Source: Volutella citrinella
Taxonomy: Eukaryota > Ascomycota > Sordariomycetes > Hypocreales > Nectriaceae
NCBI GenBank assembly: GCA_034401135.1
Contig: JAWZSP010000002.1
Location: forward strand, 372,001 to 436,000
DNA: 64,000 nt
Direction: 5' to 3'
A program made the position numbers and the translations under genes. Every line of letters starts with the position of its first letter. Positions within the stretch are counted from its first letter, which is position 1. Below are positions 44,419 through 53,890 of this stretch, one piece after another. The notes below the pieces were generated by a model, which was given only the letters and a program-made list of their open reading frames with translations, did no database searches and had not been told where the DNA came from.

Positions 44419-45051
44419 GATGGCTGTGTGCTGGGCTGAATCAATTTCCGGCTGTGATCATCCCAACGGCGCGGTTCAGTTGAATTAATCAAGACGTCAA
44501 GGCAGGGATTATTATTTCAGCTGCCTGCCCCCGCCTTGTTTTTCCGTCCAACGAAGACGTGTCAAGCTTATCCTGTGAGCCGGATCATGAAGTTGATGTG
44601 GGGACTTCGTGTTGAAGCAGATGCATCGCATTCTGCCTAAATCAACCACGGCAGTGGAAACTGATGGACCGGGGACGCTAGCCGCAACTGATCGGCTGAT
44701 TTAAAGCCATTCATGGGATAGCCATGGGTTATAGTATTTTGCCTAAATCCGGGGCAAATACCCCAGCATCCCCCACATAATCAATCGGCTGTTGACCGAA
44801 AAACATGAGGTTTGCGACTCGTTATTGCCCGACGGCTCGTGGCTGGTCATGGGAACCTCCCCCGCATGCATGAGCTCGTAGAGAGCCCATTGGGGGATTA
44901 ATTATGTCTCTTGGGCTGGGGTGAACGTGTCTTTGCGGGTCATCGAGTTTAAGCTTATGTTAAATCTGGGATGCTCGCCACCTCCTCCGACCTCCACAAC
45001 TCAGACGCACGCATCACCTTTCAACACAGAACAACTATCAATTGACCCAAA
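44419..45051. promoter_or_regulatory. Divergent promoter: GH43 / sugar transporter
   Basis: TTTGCC (44738-44743) and GGCAAA (44753-44758) form a perfect inverted repeat with 9-bp spacing; both arms extend to GGC(A/T)4, the motif reported for the xylanase regulator XYR1. A 14-bp element ATTCTGCCTAAATC at 44630-44643 recurs as ATTTTGCCTAAATC at 44736-44749. CreA-like CCGGGG and CCCCAC lie between 44749 and 44777, which would suit carbon catabolite control. Confidence 0.55.
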
Positions 45052-46957
45052 ATGGTGGCCAAGGAGGTCTATTACAACTGGTGTAAGTATCCTAACTACA
45101 CTCTAAACCCTCCTATGACTTAACATCGCTGTTGCGACCCTAAACCCATCCTATCACCCACCATCGATGTTGCGACCCTAAACACCATGACACGACCCAT
45201 CATCGATGTCGCGATCCTTTGGAATACTGACAGTTCATTCAGACGCCTCGCTTGTGGCTGCGGGCTGTATGGTGCTTATGGGATACGATGCATCTGTCTT
45301 CAATTCTGTTCAAATTTCCAAGAACTGGATCGCCCATTTCAACAGCCCGAACGAGCATTGGATCGGCCTGATCAACACCACGTATACAGTCGGTGGCATC
45401 GTAACAGGATGGTTTGCCTCAGGACCAATTTCCGACTACCTCGGCCGACGATGGGGAATGGCTATTGGATGCCTCATCACCATTGTGGCCACCTTCATCA
45501 TGACCTTTCCTCCATGGCACCAGATCGGCGTCTTCATTTTCGGCCGTGTTCTCGTTGGAGCTGGGCAAGCTATCGCTATTAGTATGTTTCCTTTCCCTCA
45601 CATCTAGCTTGAATCAGTGACAGAAGCTAACATTGACCTAGCGTCTGGGCCGATTTACATTGGTGAAATTACCCGATCCGATATCCGCGGAAAGGTTATG
45701 ACGTTCTGGCAAATGTTCTACTCCGTTGGATCATTTATTGCCTACTGGATCAACTATGCTGCCGCCCAGAATCGCAAGGCGCTCGGAGAGTGGGACTGGA
45801 AGAGTAAGCGGATCTATTCCAGGGTGCATCCCCTTTGCTGACATTGTCTAGTGGTTGTCATCTTCCAGTTGATGATGCCCCTGATCATCTGCGCCCAACT
45901 TCCCTTCATTCCTGAGTCGCCTCGCTGGCTCATCAACCGAAAGAACGATATCGAAGGCGCACGAAAAGCCCTCCTCCGCGTGCGAGCCACGGAAGCCGAG
46001 GTGGACGAAGAGATTACCATGATTCGAGAGGCCATCGAGTACGAGAAGGATACGCAGTCCGACGGATGGCGGGCATACTTGGCGATTTTCAAGGACAAGA
46101 GCATTCGCAAGAGGCTTCTTCTTGCTTTCTTGATCAACACCGGCCAGCAGCTCAGTGGACAGGGTACCCTGAACAGTTACTCTTCGACCATTTACAAGGT
46201 AGGTCATCTTGTAGTTTCCGTCAGTCACCCTTACTAACACCGATCAGGCGGTGTTCAAGGATGTCAACACAATCAACCTCATCAACGCATTGAATGCAAC
46301 CTTTGGCATTCTATTCACCCTCAATGCAGTGTGGACAGTAGATCGATATGGACGCCGCTTCCTCTTTATGGTCGGTGCCTGCGGTATGGCTCTCTGTACA
46401 GCTGTCATCCCCATTATTGGCCTCACGACGCCGGGTGAAGGAGCGGTGAAGAGCCGCCCAGTTGGTATTGCAATTACCTTCATGGCCTTCTTCTACGCCT
46501 TCTTCTATAAGCCTACCTGGGGTGCTACTACCTGGACCTACACCAGCGAGATCTTCCCTCTGCACGTTCGAGGTCCTGCGGTTGGAATGAGTGTTCAGAT
46601 GCAGGGTGTCGCAAACACAATCTTCCAGCAATTCTTCCCCATCTTCTACAAGAACGAAGGCCTGTGAGTGTTTCCCTTTCCGGGATTGTGGGGTTTTTGA
46701 AGCTAACATCTGACAGAAAAACATTCTTCTTCTTCATGACGACCAACATCTTCCTGGTGGTCTTTGTATGGTTCTGTCTGCCTGAGACGAAGCAGGTCCC
46801 GCTTGAGGAAATGGATGCGCTCTTTGGTGGTGTAAGCCACGTGGAGAAGGGAGCTAAGCTGATCAACGAGCACATTGAGAGGGATATTACCGCGACGGAG
46901 TTGGCTGAGGCCCCTTCTGCCCCGGCAAAGAATGACAAGTCTGGCAACATGGTTTGA
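45052..46957 (+). CDS. MFS sugar transporter (lactose permease-like)
   Basis: Six exons (45052-45082, 45243-45581, 45642-45803, 45852-46198, 46248-46663, 46717-46957) give 511 aa. Intron 1 is 160 nt, about three times the local norm, and contains a threefold 38-bp repeat; the others are 60, 48, 49 and 53 nt. About 12 membrane segments and sugar-porter signatures are present: FGRVLVGAGQA before the second junction, PESPRWLI at 198-205, VDRYGRRF in the second half, and the PETKQVPLEEMD end. It should sit in the plasma membrane and co-transport a sugar or disaccharide with protons. The GH43 enzyme next to it has no signal peptide, so uptake followed by intracellular hydrolysis is likely. Confidence 0.93.
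45101..45215. repeat. Three 38-bp units inside an intron
   Basis: Units at about 45101-45138, 45139-45176 and 45177-45215 share the frame CTAAAC...CATCGATGTTGCGAC with scattered changes. They make up most of the transporter's first intron. Confidence 0.8.
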
Positions 46958-48109
46958 GGTTCAAAGTAGCATCCTGCCTTTAGCTAGCGAGGGATAGCCA
47001 ACCGTAATGTTTTACATAGGAACATGACGCCAGAAACCAGTCACTATTTGATCCTTGACATAACGGATGACATAATATCCTTGTGATTCATCCAGTGACG
47101 TGTATATTTTAGTAAGACTTTCCGACTGCGCTCAGTTTCTCGTCTCGTACGAAACAGCGAATGCGCTAAAATGTTACCAGTAGACACAATCAAGTTAGTG
47201 GTAGACTTGCACTGGATTAGTCTCTAGATACTGGATACTAGATAGCGGAAACTGATCTGGTTGAATGATGCAGCGAACACATTGCTGCAGTAACGTCAAC
47301 TTGGATCCTGTCGACCTGGAAATAGCATTATTTTCCGACCGGAATTGAAGCTGCCTACAATAGATTTCGTAATGGTTATCATTGATGACATGGATCTCAT
47401 CGCTTCATTCAAGGCCTTGTTACTCATGTGAAAAATGTAGTGTCATGCACCCATTTAGCCGGTTTGACAGAAACCCTGGCCTAGCCCTGCCCTCACCCTA
47501 CACAACGAACCGTGGCAGGCCATCTACCGCCGGGTGCAACTCCAATGGATCTGAAATAACAGGGTATGTTGCCAATAGAAGTGATTAGCCTGAGACTAGG
47601 CCGTATCTCCCTGGTCACCTACGAGTGGTCATATGACGATCCCCGGCAATCAATCGGTTCATGGGTGTGACCGCCATTCATCCAGCTCGTAATCTGATCA
47701 GCCCAGGGCCTTCTTTATTGGCTATTTCCAGGGTTCATGTTGCGGGGGATGGTCGTTTCATCGCTTCAGGCAAAATCGCTTCGGACTGGCTTGCCGAGGA
47801 CCCCGAGACACACTTGCCCGGCTTTTTCCCCATCTTCCGCACCAATCAAATGCTATTCCAATCGTCTGGGTCATTTTCGGTCTCGTAAACAGCTCGCTGT
47901 AGAATGCACTGCTCGTTGACCCTGGTGCCGGGATCAGGGAATTAGCCGGCAACCTAATATCACCCCCAAGGTGGGGTGGTGATCCAACAGCGGTACACCC
48001 CACGCTTGCCTCAAATACCAAGACCCCCAAACCCAAGCCATCAGCTACGATAATATCCTACAGCATCTTTTATCCCGGCCCCTAAAGCGACAAAGTGCCT
48101 AGCATCAGG
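46958..48109. other. Intergenic, AT-richer, 1.15 kb
   Basis: This gap separates the 3' ends of two convergent genes. It is richer in A and T, with no recognisable gene. An imperfect hairpin around ATCACCCCCAAGGTGGGG at 47959-47983 also contains a CreA-like GTGGGG. Confidence 0.5.
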
Positions 48110-50191
48110 CTATGCGATGCATTTCTTCATAATGTCCTGTACGACTCGAGATATCGGAACTTCGGACTGGAGAATGCTATACTCCAAGTCGGCCCAGCTG
48201 GTTTGACCAAAGGGCCCCGAGGTGAGCGCGCCACTGAAGTCGTTGAAGATACGGTAGAGGCTCCGTACTGGCGCAAACCGTTCTGCCGTCATTGTAAGGA
48301 GACGCAAAGTCCTCTGCACTCCTGCAGCCAGCTCTTGGCTCATGCCCCGCAACGGCATGACGCCCCCGTTGCGGGAAGTCAGGATGAAGATAAGACAGAC
48401 GCCGGCGTTGAATGTCTCGATGCCATCAAAAGTCGTCAACGCACTGCCTTGCGACATAGGCTGCTCGTCGAGCAACTTCAAGTATGCCGAATACTCGCGT
48501 TCTGCGTGGTTCAAAACCATTGAAGTCGTGCCATCGGGCGGCACCACGCAGCACATCTGAACGATGAAAGTCAAGACTCTGCAACACGATCGGTGGAAAT
48601 ACTGCTTCTCGGTCCAGGTTGTTGTGTCTTTTGATACGCTGAGAGGTGACATGTCACGCCAGTATTTATAGTTGCTAAAATGAAAGAGAACTCCTTTGGA
48701 TGGGAAGTTGCGGACGTCGTGAACCATCTTGGAGTTTTGTATGTTCCAGATGTGTATCCGAACCTCTTGTGATTCAGTAGTGTTGTCGGGATGAGGGTTC
48801 TGAACGGTCAGCTACCACCACGAGAAGACGGACTATCGCTCATCTAGAGGGTGACTTACAGGTGCAGTGATATCTTCGTCCTGGAGAAGAAACGGGCGAT
48901 CAAGCGCTGTGCTCAAGAGGCTGAGATGGCCATATCTCAACAGATGTCCAACGGTGGCAAGGCAGGAAAACTCACGTATCAAGAATGTACAAGCTCCAGA
49001 ACGCCCGACTGCTCGCTCGCTTCTCCACATCGTCCGAGCAAGAATTGGAGACGTGTGCGTTGTGCATGCCGCCAGCAATGCAGCGGCTCATGGCCAATCC
49101 TAATAGATGCCACGCAGACCCGCCGAATTCGCCATGCAGGGCAAATATCGTGAGAGCCGCCAGGCATTGAACAGCCTCCAAATCACTCGTGCATGCAAGA
49201 GCATTGGGGAGCAGCTGGTAGGCGATGAGTGCAAGTATGGTAGCGTAGCTTTCCAAATGTCGATGATCCTTGGACATGAGAATACCGGTGGCCACGGCGA
49301 GGTAGACGCGCACAATCTTGCCCGGGGATACGACATCCAAGTGACTGGGCTCCCCGTTCTTGAAGAACTGGGTGACCTCGATGTACTCCTGCTTGAGGCT
49401 TTCGCTGGCTATAAATGGCAGCAGTGCTAGATTCATGGTCAAATACCGCTCAAAGGGTTCGTTGGTATCCATAGTGGTTAGGTTGATCTTCTGGCGCAAC
49501 AGTCTCCGGTGAAAGTCGCCCAAGTGGCCAGTAATGGCGGCATTGGGCGAGTTGGAAGTAGCGGGGTTGCTGCCAGAGACACCGGTTGCTGTCTGGACGA
49601 GAGTGGGAAAGGAAAAGGTGTGGTCGAGGAAAGATTGCCGCTCGCCAGTGAACTCGGCCATGGCACTCAGCGAGAATGAGCCGATCTCAGCGTGGAGCGA
49701 ATCGCTTTGGGGGACACCTTCTCCATGGCTATTTGTATTGGATTTATCCGAGGATTCATCAGACCGCTGTTGGTTGATGGCTTGTCTGGGTGATGTGTGA
49801 GTGTGATCTTGAGAATCGGCAGCAGACAGGTTCTGGGCCTCGAGCTTCTGGACGCGAAGCTTCAAAGACTCGATGTAGCTTGTCAACCATATTAGCCTTG
49901 TGGGAAATTTCGCTTCAGAGACCAATGGCTACCTGTGATGGGCTTCTGGATCTTCTGGGTCAAGCGCGTTGCCCAGCCGTCGCTCGATGCAAGGCGAGGA
50001 GGCTGCTTTGCACTGCCTGCAGGAGGGCTTTTGTCTGTCACACTACAGTAGATGACCGTGTTAGATGAACCAATTGCAGCCGAGAATTTCGCCAGCGGAA
50101 TAAGCAGCACAGCAGGGTATGGCGAGCGGAGTCACACCTTTTGCTTCCTCTTCCAACAGCGCTCACAGGCTTGCGGCATGATGTCGGCCAT
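48110..50191 (-). CDS. Zn2Cys6 transcription factor divergent from HpaI-type aldolase
   Basis: Five exons (50191-50138, 50042-49933, 49878-48976, 48920-48860, 48799-48110; introns 95, 54, 55 and 60 nt) give 605 aa. The zinc cluster starts near the N-terminus with Cys9, 12, 19, 26, 29 and 36 and is split by the first intron between Lys18 and Cys19. A short linker and the YIESLKLRVQKLEAQN coiled coil, typical for dimerisation, follow. The middle holds the FWSLYILDT...GRPFLL-type segment of the fungal-specific transcription factor domain (PF04082), rebuilt across an intron. The start is the ATG nine codons before the first Cys; a longer in-frame upstream extension is Pro/Arg-rich and not family-like. 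Confidence 0.85.
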
Positions 50192-50789
50192 CCTGGCAGC
50201 CTTCGAGGCGAGGGCCCCGTCTAAATCGATACTCTTGTGGGGTTTTCGGGGTACTCGCGTCCTCTCCAGGGCGGCAGGTCGTAACGGTAGAACCCCACGG
50301 GTGAGATGTTGGGAGCAGCTCAGGGCGATGACGGACCAGAGGCGTCTCGTTTGGCCAATTGCCACGAGTGGGGTTGTCCAGACGCTATCGGACCCCGCCC
50401 GCGTGTGGGTGGACGGATGGGGTCCGATGGATCCCAGACTTTTCGCAGAGCCGCGCAAGACATCCGACATCATTTAGTGTAGGGTGGGGGGATCTCGAGA
50501 GCGACGGCTTCACTCAACAGCCAGGATTGGCCTTTGGAGGCCGAAACGAATCTCGGCTACCGGCTGGACGATTCGAAACACCTCCATGTCTCCACATCCG
50601 GGGCCGGTCCGTAGCTTCGGGGTTGGTGAGCGGGACGACGATTCGTCAGGAGGATATAATGCAGAGCATTCCGCACTCACATTGCAATGTCATCGCTTCA
50701 TCACGCTTCACATCCCTGCACCCTCTAGATCCGATCCATCTCAGTCTGCCACCAACCCTCTACCCCAGAACCCAAAACACTCCTCCACA
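50192..50789. promoter_or_regulatory. Divergent promoter: Zn2Cys6 regulator / HpaI-type aldolase
   Basis: This region contains CCGGGGCCGG at 50598-50607, an everted CCG-N4-CGG arrangement like that bound by Leu3-type factors. A TATA-like TATAAT at 50654-50659 lies about 130 bp before the aldolase start. Confidence 0.45.
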
Positions 50790-51638
50790 ATGGCTGCTGT
50801 GCTACAAAACACCATCAAGGACAAGATGGCCGCTGGCCAGGTCGCCTACACACTGAGCGTCAAGCTAGTCCGCTCCGTTGAGATTGCCGGCATGGCCAAG
50901 ACTGCTGGCTTCGACGGTCTGCTGATTGACATGGAGCACTCGTCGTTCGATCTCGACACGACTGGCCAGATCTGCATTGCCGCCCTCTACGCCGGCATTG
51001 CCCCCATCGTCCGAGCCCCCAGCAAGGACCCCTTCTTCGTCTCCCGCATCCTGGACGGCGGCGCCCTTGGCGTCATCGTCCCCCACATCCGCAGCGTGCA
51101 AGACGCCAAGGACGTCGTCGCCGCCGCCAAGTTCCAGCCCGTGGGCGTCCGCTCGTCAACCAATGGACTGCCTCACTTCCAGTTCCGCTCGTACCCCGCA
51201 AAGGTCTCCAACCCCGTCTGCAATGCTAGCACCTTGGTCATCCCCATGATTGAGACCCTGGAGGCCCTTGAGCTCGTGGATGAGATTGCTGCCGTCGAGG
51301 GTGTCGACTCGCTGCTCATTGGCACCAATGACTTGACTGCTGAGATGGGTATCCCCGGGGACTACGAGAACCCGCGTGTCACCGAGGCCTACCAGCGCAC
51401 CATCAACGCCTGCAACAAGGTTGGCAAGTATGTTGGTGTCGGTGGCCTGCACTCTCGCCTGGACCTGGTGGAGAAGTTCTGCGCTATGGGAGCCCGCTGG
51501 GTCATGGCCGCCACTGACGGCCCTCTCATCATGGGTGCAGCTGCCAAGCGAGGAGGTGAGATGGCCGCACTCAATGAGCGCGTGATTGCTTCTCAGAATG
51601 GCCAGAATGGCCAGAATGGACAGAACGGAACACAATAG
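50790..51638 (+). CDS. HpcH/HpaI aldolase-family protein
   Basis: A single exon of 282 aa. The class II pyruvate aldolase signatures are clear: LLIDMEHSSFD near 47-57, the substrate-binding Arg in VRAPSKD, the metal ligands Glu in PMIETLEAL and Asp in GTNDLTAEMG, and DGGALGVIVPHI. Such enzymes split 2-keto-3-deoxy sugar acids or 4-hydroxy-2-oxo acids into pyruvate (or a related 2-oxoacid) and an aldehyde. Four QNG units, encoded by a 9-bp repeat at 51594-51629, form a low-complexity C-terminal tail that the family does not need. The D-2-hydroxyacid dehydrogenase follows in the same direction, also without introns, which fits processing of an aldolase product. The divergent Zn2Cys6 gene is the likely regulator. 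Confidence 0.92.
   Translation: MAAVLQNTIKDKMAAGQVAYTLSVKLVRSVEIAGMAKTAGFDGLLIDMEHSSFDLDTTGQICIAALYAGIAPIVRAPSKDPFFVSRILDGGALGVIVPHIRSVQDAKDVVAAAKFQPVGVRSSTNGLPHFQFRSYPAKVSNPVCNASTLVIPMIETLEALELVDEIAAVEGVDSLLIGTNDLTAEMGIPGDYENPRVTEAYQRTINACNKVGKYVGVGGLHSRLDLVEKFCAMGARWVMAATDGPLIMGAAAKRGGEMAALNERVIASQNGQNGQNGQNGTQ
51594..51629 (+). repeat. Four 9-bp units encoding QNG
   Basis: CAGAATGGC occurs twice, then CAGAATGGA and CAGAACGGA, at the 3' end of the aldolase coding region. Confidence 0.9.
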
Positions 51639-52441
51639 ATGTGAATAAAGTAAAAAGCAAAGATGTTTAGAATAGATGATTTGGGTGACTTGGATATAGA
51701 CACCGCGTAATGCAAATTATACCATTATACCACTTTTGCAATTCATTCTTCTCGTCTGCCGAAAATGCGCATGCATCATCACGTATGGAGTAATGTGATT
51801 TGCTCATTCTGGCCACTGTGGCTGTTTGTGATGCCATCATTGATGACTTGACTTGGAGTGCAAGTTAACCTACCTTATGTATAGAATGAACCAGGATGTG
51901 GCTTCTTCATGCTCGGGGTTTATTGTGATCGCAATACCTACCTTTCGGAAAGCCATGGCTAAGTATCAGATGTCCCATGTACTACTTCGAAACTTGGCCC
52001 AAGTGCCATAGTTGACGCTTTGCAATTCTGGCAAGTCCATGGGATGATCGTCAATGGAGTCGCAGGCACGGTTCCCGCATATTGCGAGTACAACCATGGG
52101 TGGCCCCGAACGAAGAAGCTCTCGGTTCGGAGCGGGGCCGCATCTTTGCCAGATCATCGGTGCACTCCCGCACCTCATCCTCCTGGCGTATGCTACGTCT
52201 CCACACCGTCGGGCCTCCACCGACTTCCTCCGCAGAGCATTATCTCCAGCATCGAAAGCTCATGATTGGGACTCGCGCTCGCCTTCCGAAGAAAACTCGG
52301 AACACTGCAGTCATGCAGGGGGGATGGCGCATTCTGGGGGGCAGATATCCGTAGACAAAACCTCCCTTCTCCCCTCCCCCAACCTTGCATCTGCACATCG
52401 CCTCAGACCTACCTTGTCACACAGAAACACTAAACGCAACC
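51639..52441. other. Intergenic, aldolase to 2-hydroxyacid dehydrogenase
   Basis: An 803-bp spacer between two co-directional intronless genes. The first half is AT-richer 3' flank. The last 100 bp before the second gene are C-rich leader. No gene is seen. Confidence 0.5.
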
Positions 52442-53422
52442 ATGGCACCCAGTCGAATTGACGATGAGACCCCGGTCGTGACGAGTACTAGCGCGGCCAA
52501 GCCCACCGTCTATCTCATGGACAAGTTCCACCCCGAAGCCATCACCTACTGCAAGGACCGCTTCAACGCCATTCTACCCAGTGATCCCGAACACGCAAAC
52601 TGGCGCCAAAACGCCGAGTACCTGCTCATCAGGGCTGGGTATCTGTCGGCTGAAGATGTCGCTTCTTGCCCCAACCTCAAGGCCATCGGAAAGCAGGGCG
52701 TGGGCATTGACAAGATTGACGCCGAAGCCTGCGCTGCCAGGGGCATCAAGATCTTCAACACACCCGGCGTCAACGCACAAGCCGTAGCAGAGATGGTGCT
52801 ATCGCTGACGATGAGTGTTGCTCGCCAAGTTACTCAAATTGCGTCTAAGCAGGCCCAAGGCAACTTGGTGCCAAAGGAGACGTGTTCTGGCCTGATCATG
52901 AACAAGAAGGCCATCGGCATCCTGGGCATGGGCAACATCGGAAAAGCTGTGGCACGCATCTTCCGAGGAGCATTTGACGCCCAAGTTATCGCCTATGATC
53001 CTTTCTTGCCTGAGAACGCGTGGGAAGATATTCCCCATAGCCGCGTCAAGACAGTTGACGAGGTGCTCCGGGCCTGCGACGTGCTGACGATCCACATCCC
53101 GCTCACACCTGAGACCAAGAACTTGATTTCATTCCGAGAAATGTCAATCATGAAGCCCACCGCCATTCTCATCAACGCTGCTCGTGGCGGCATTGTCAAC
53201 GAGGAGGACCTTGAGCGTGCCCTGCGCGAGGGCGTCATCTGGGGAGCGGGACTTGACTGCCATGTGCAAGAGCCCCCGAGCAAGGAGAAGTACAGTGCGC
53301 TGTGGGATCAGAACGTGGCCAGCACTCCTCACATTGGTGCTGCTACGTCTCAAACCCAGATGGAGACGGCAATTGCCGCTGTGCAGAGGTTGTACGACTT
53401 CGCGGCAGCCAGGAGCTCATAG
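52442..53422 (+). CDS. D-isomer specific 2-hydroxyacid dehydrogenase
   Basis: A single exon of 326 aa. The NAD-binding motif GMGNIGKAVAR is at 162-172. The catalytic triad is Arg248 in NAARGGIVN, Glu277 in HVQEPP and His297 in PHIGAAT. GKQGVGIDKID near 83-93 and the GCC/NAQAVAEM helix near 111-118 are family-typical. The enzyme interconverts a 2-oxoacid and a D-2-hydroxyacid, as in glyoxylate, hydroxypyruvate or phosphoglycerate dehydrogenases; the substrate is not readable. It follows the aldolase in the same orientation and could reduce the pyruvate-like product. An upstream in-frame ATG at 52385 adds 19 non-conserved residues and was not chosen. Confidence 0.92.
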   Translation: MAPSRIDDETPVVTSTSAAKPTVYLMDKFHPEAITYCKDRFNAILPSDPEHANWRQNAEYLLIRAGYLSAEDVASCPNLKAIGKQGVGIDKIDAEACAARGIKIFNTPGVNAQAVAEMVLSLTMSVARQVTQIASKQAQGNLVPKETCSGLIMNKKAIGILGMGNIGKAVARIFRGAFDAQVIAYDPFLPENAWEDIPHSRVKTVDEVLRACDVLTIHIPLTPETKNLISFREMSIMKPTAILINAARGGIVNEEDLERALREGVIWGAGLDCHVQEPPSKEKYSALWDQNVASTPHIGAATSQTQMETAIAAVQRLYDFAAARSS

Positions 53423-53890
53423 AGATAGATGATATGGAATATTGGTGGAAATTATGAATAGAACGTCAGCCATGAATGTAAGAATATACACGATTCAGCT
53501 TATCAAGAGCACAGAGGCGGAGGATGAGGGTGATGCATAGCTGATGTTGCAGCCATCACGAATTACTGTTCGCTAGACAAGACATTCTCTGAGTCTGCCA
53601 TATGCTTCAATAGGCGACAGGACCTCGCCCTTCTGCTGTTCCACTAGAATCTGGGAAGCGTGGCGTGCTAGGCTCTCAGGCTACAAAGCTGTTGGCGAGG
53701 TCGTGGAAAAAGAGTGGCGAGGGAGCAACCGCAGAAGATCAAACCATTCTAGGTCTAATATGCTTCGTACAGATCGCGATCCTAATTTTGGTATCCTAAC
53801 CTGTCATAGTTTGATGCACCATTCCCTCATCAATTCGCCAGTGATAAAACCTGTCCTAAACAAAATCGCGTCCTTGATAAACCTCACGCT
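53423..53890. other. Short convergent intergenic region
   Basis: This 468-bp region lies between convergent 3' ends. It has no recognisable gene or repeat. Confidence 0.5.

Noticed and set aside
45101..45215. CCCTAAA-containing repeats as telomeric sequence
   Set aside because: The 38-bp unit is degenerate and contains the hexamer only once per unit; it is an intronic minisatellite, not a telomere tract.
50192..50473. N-terminal extension of the Zn2Cys6 regulator up to 50473
   Set aside because: The extension is in frame but is not family-like, and zinc clusters of this class usually begin close to the N-terminus; treated as 5' leader.
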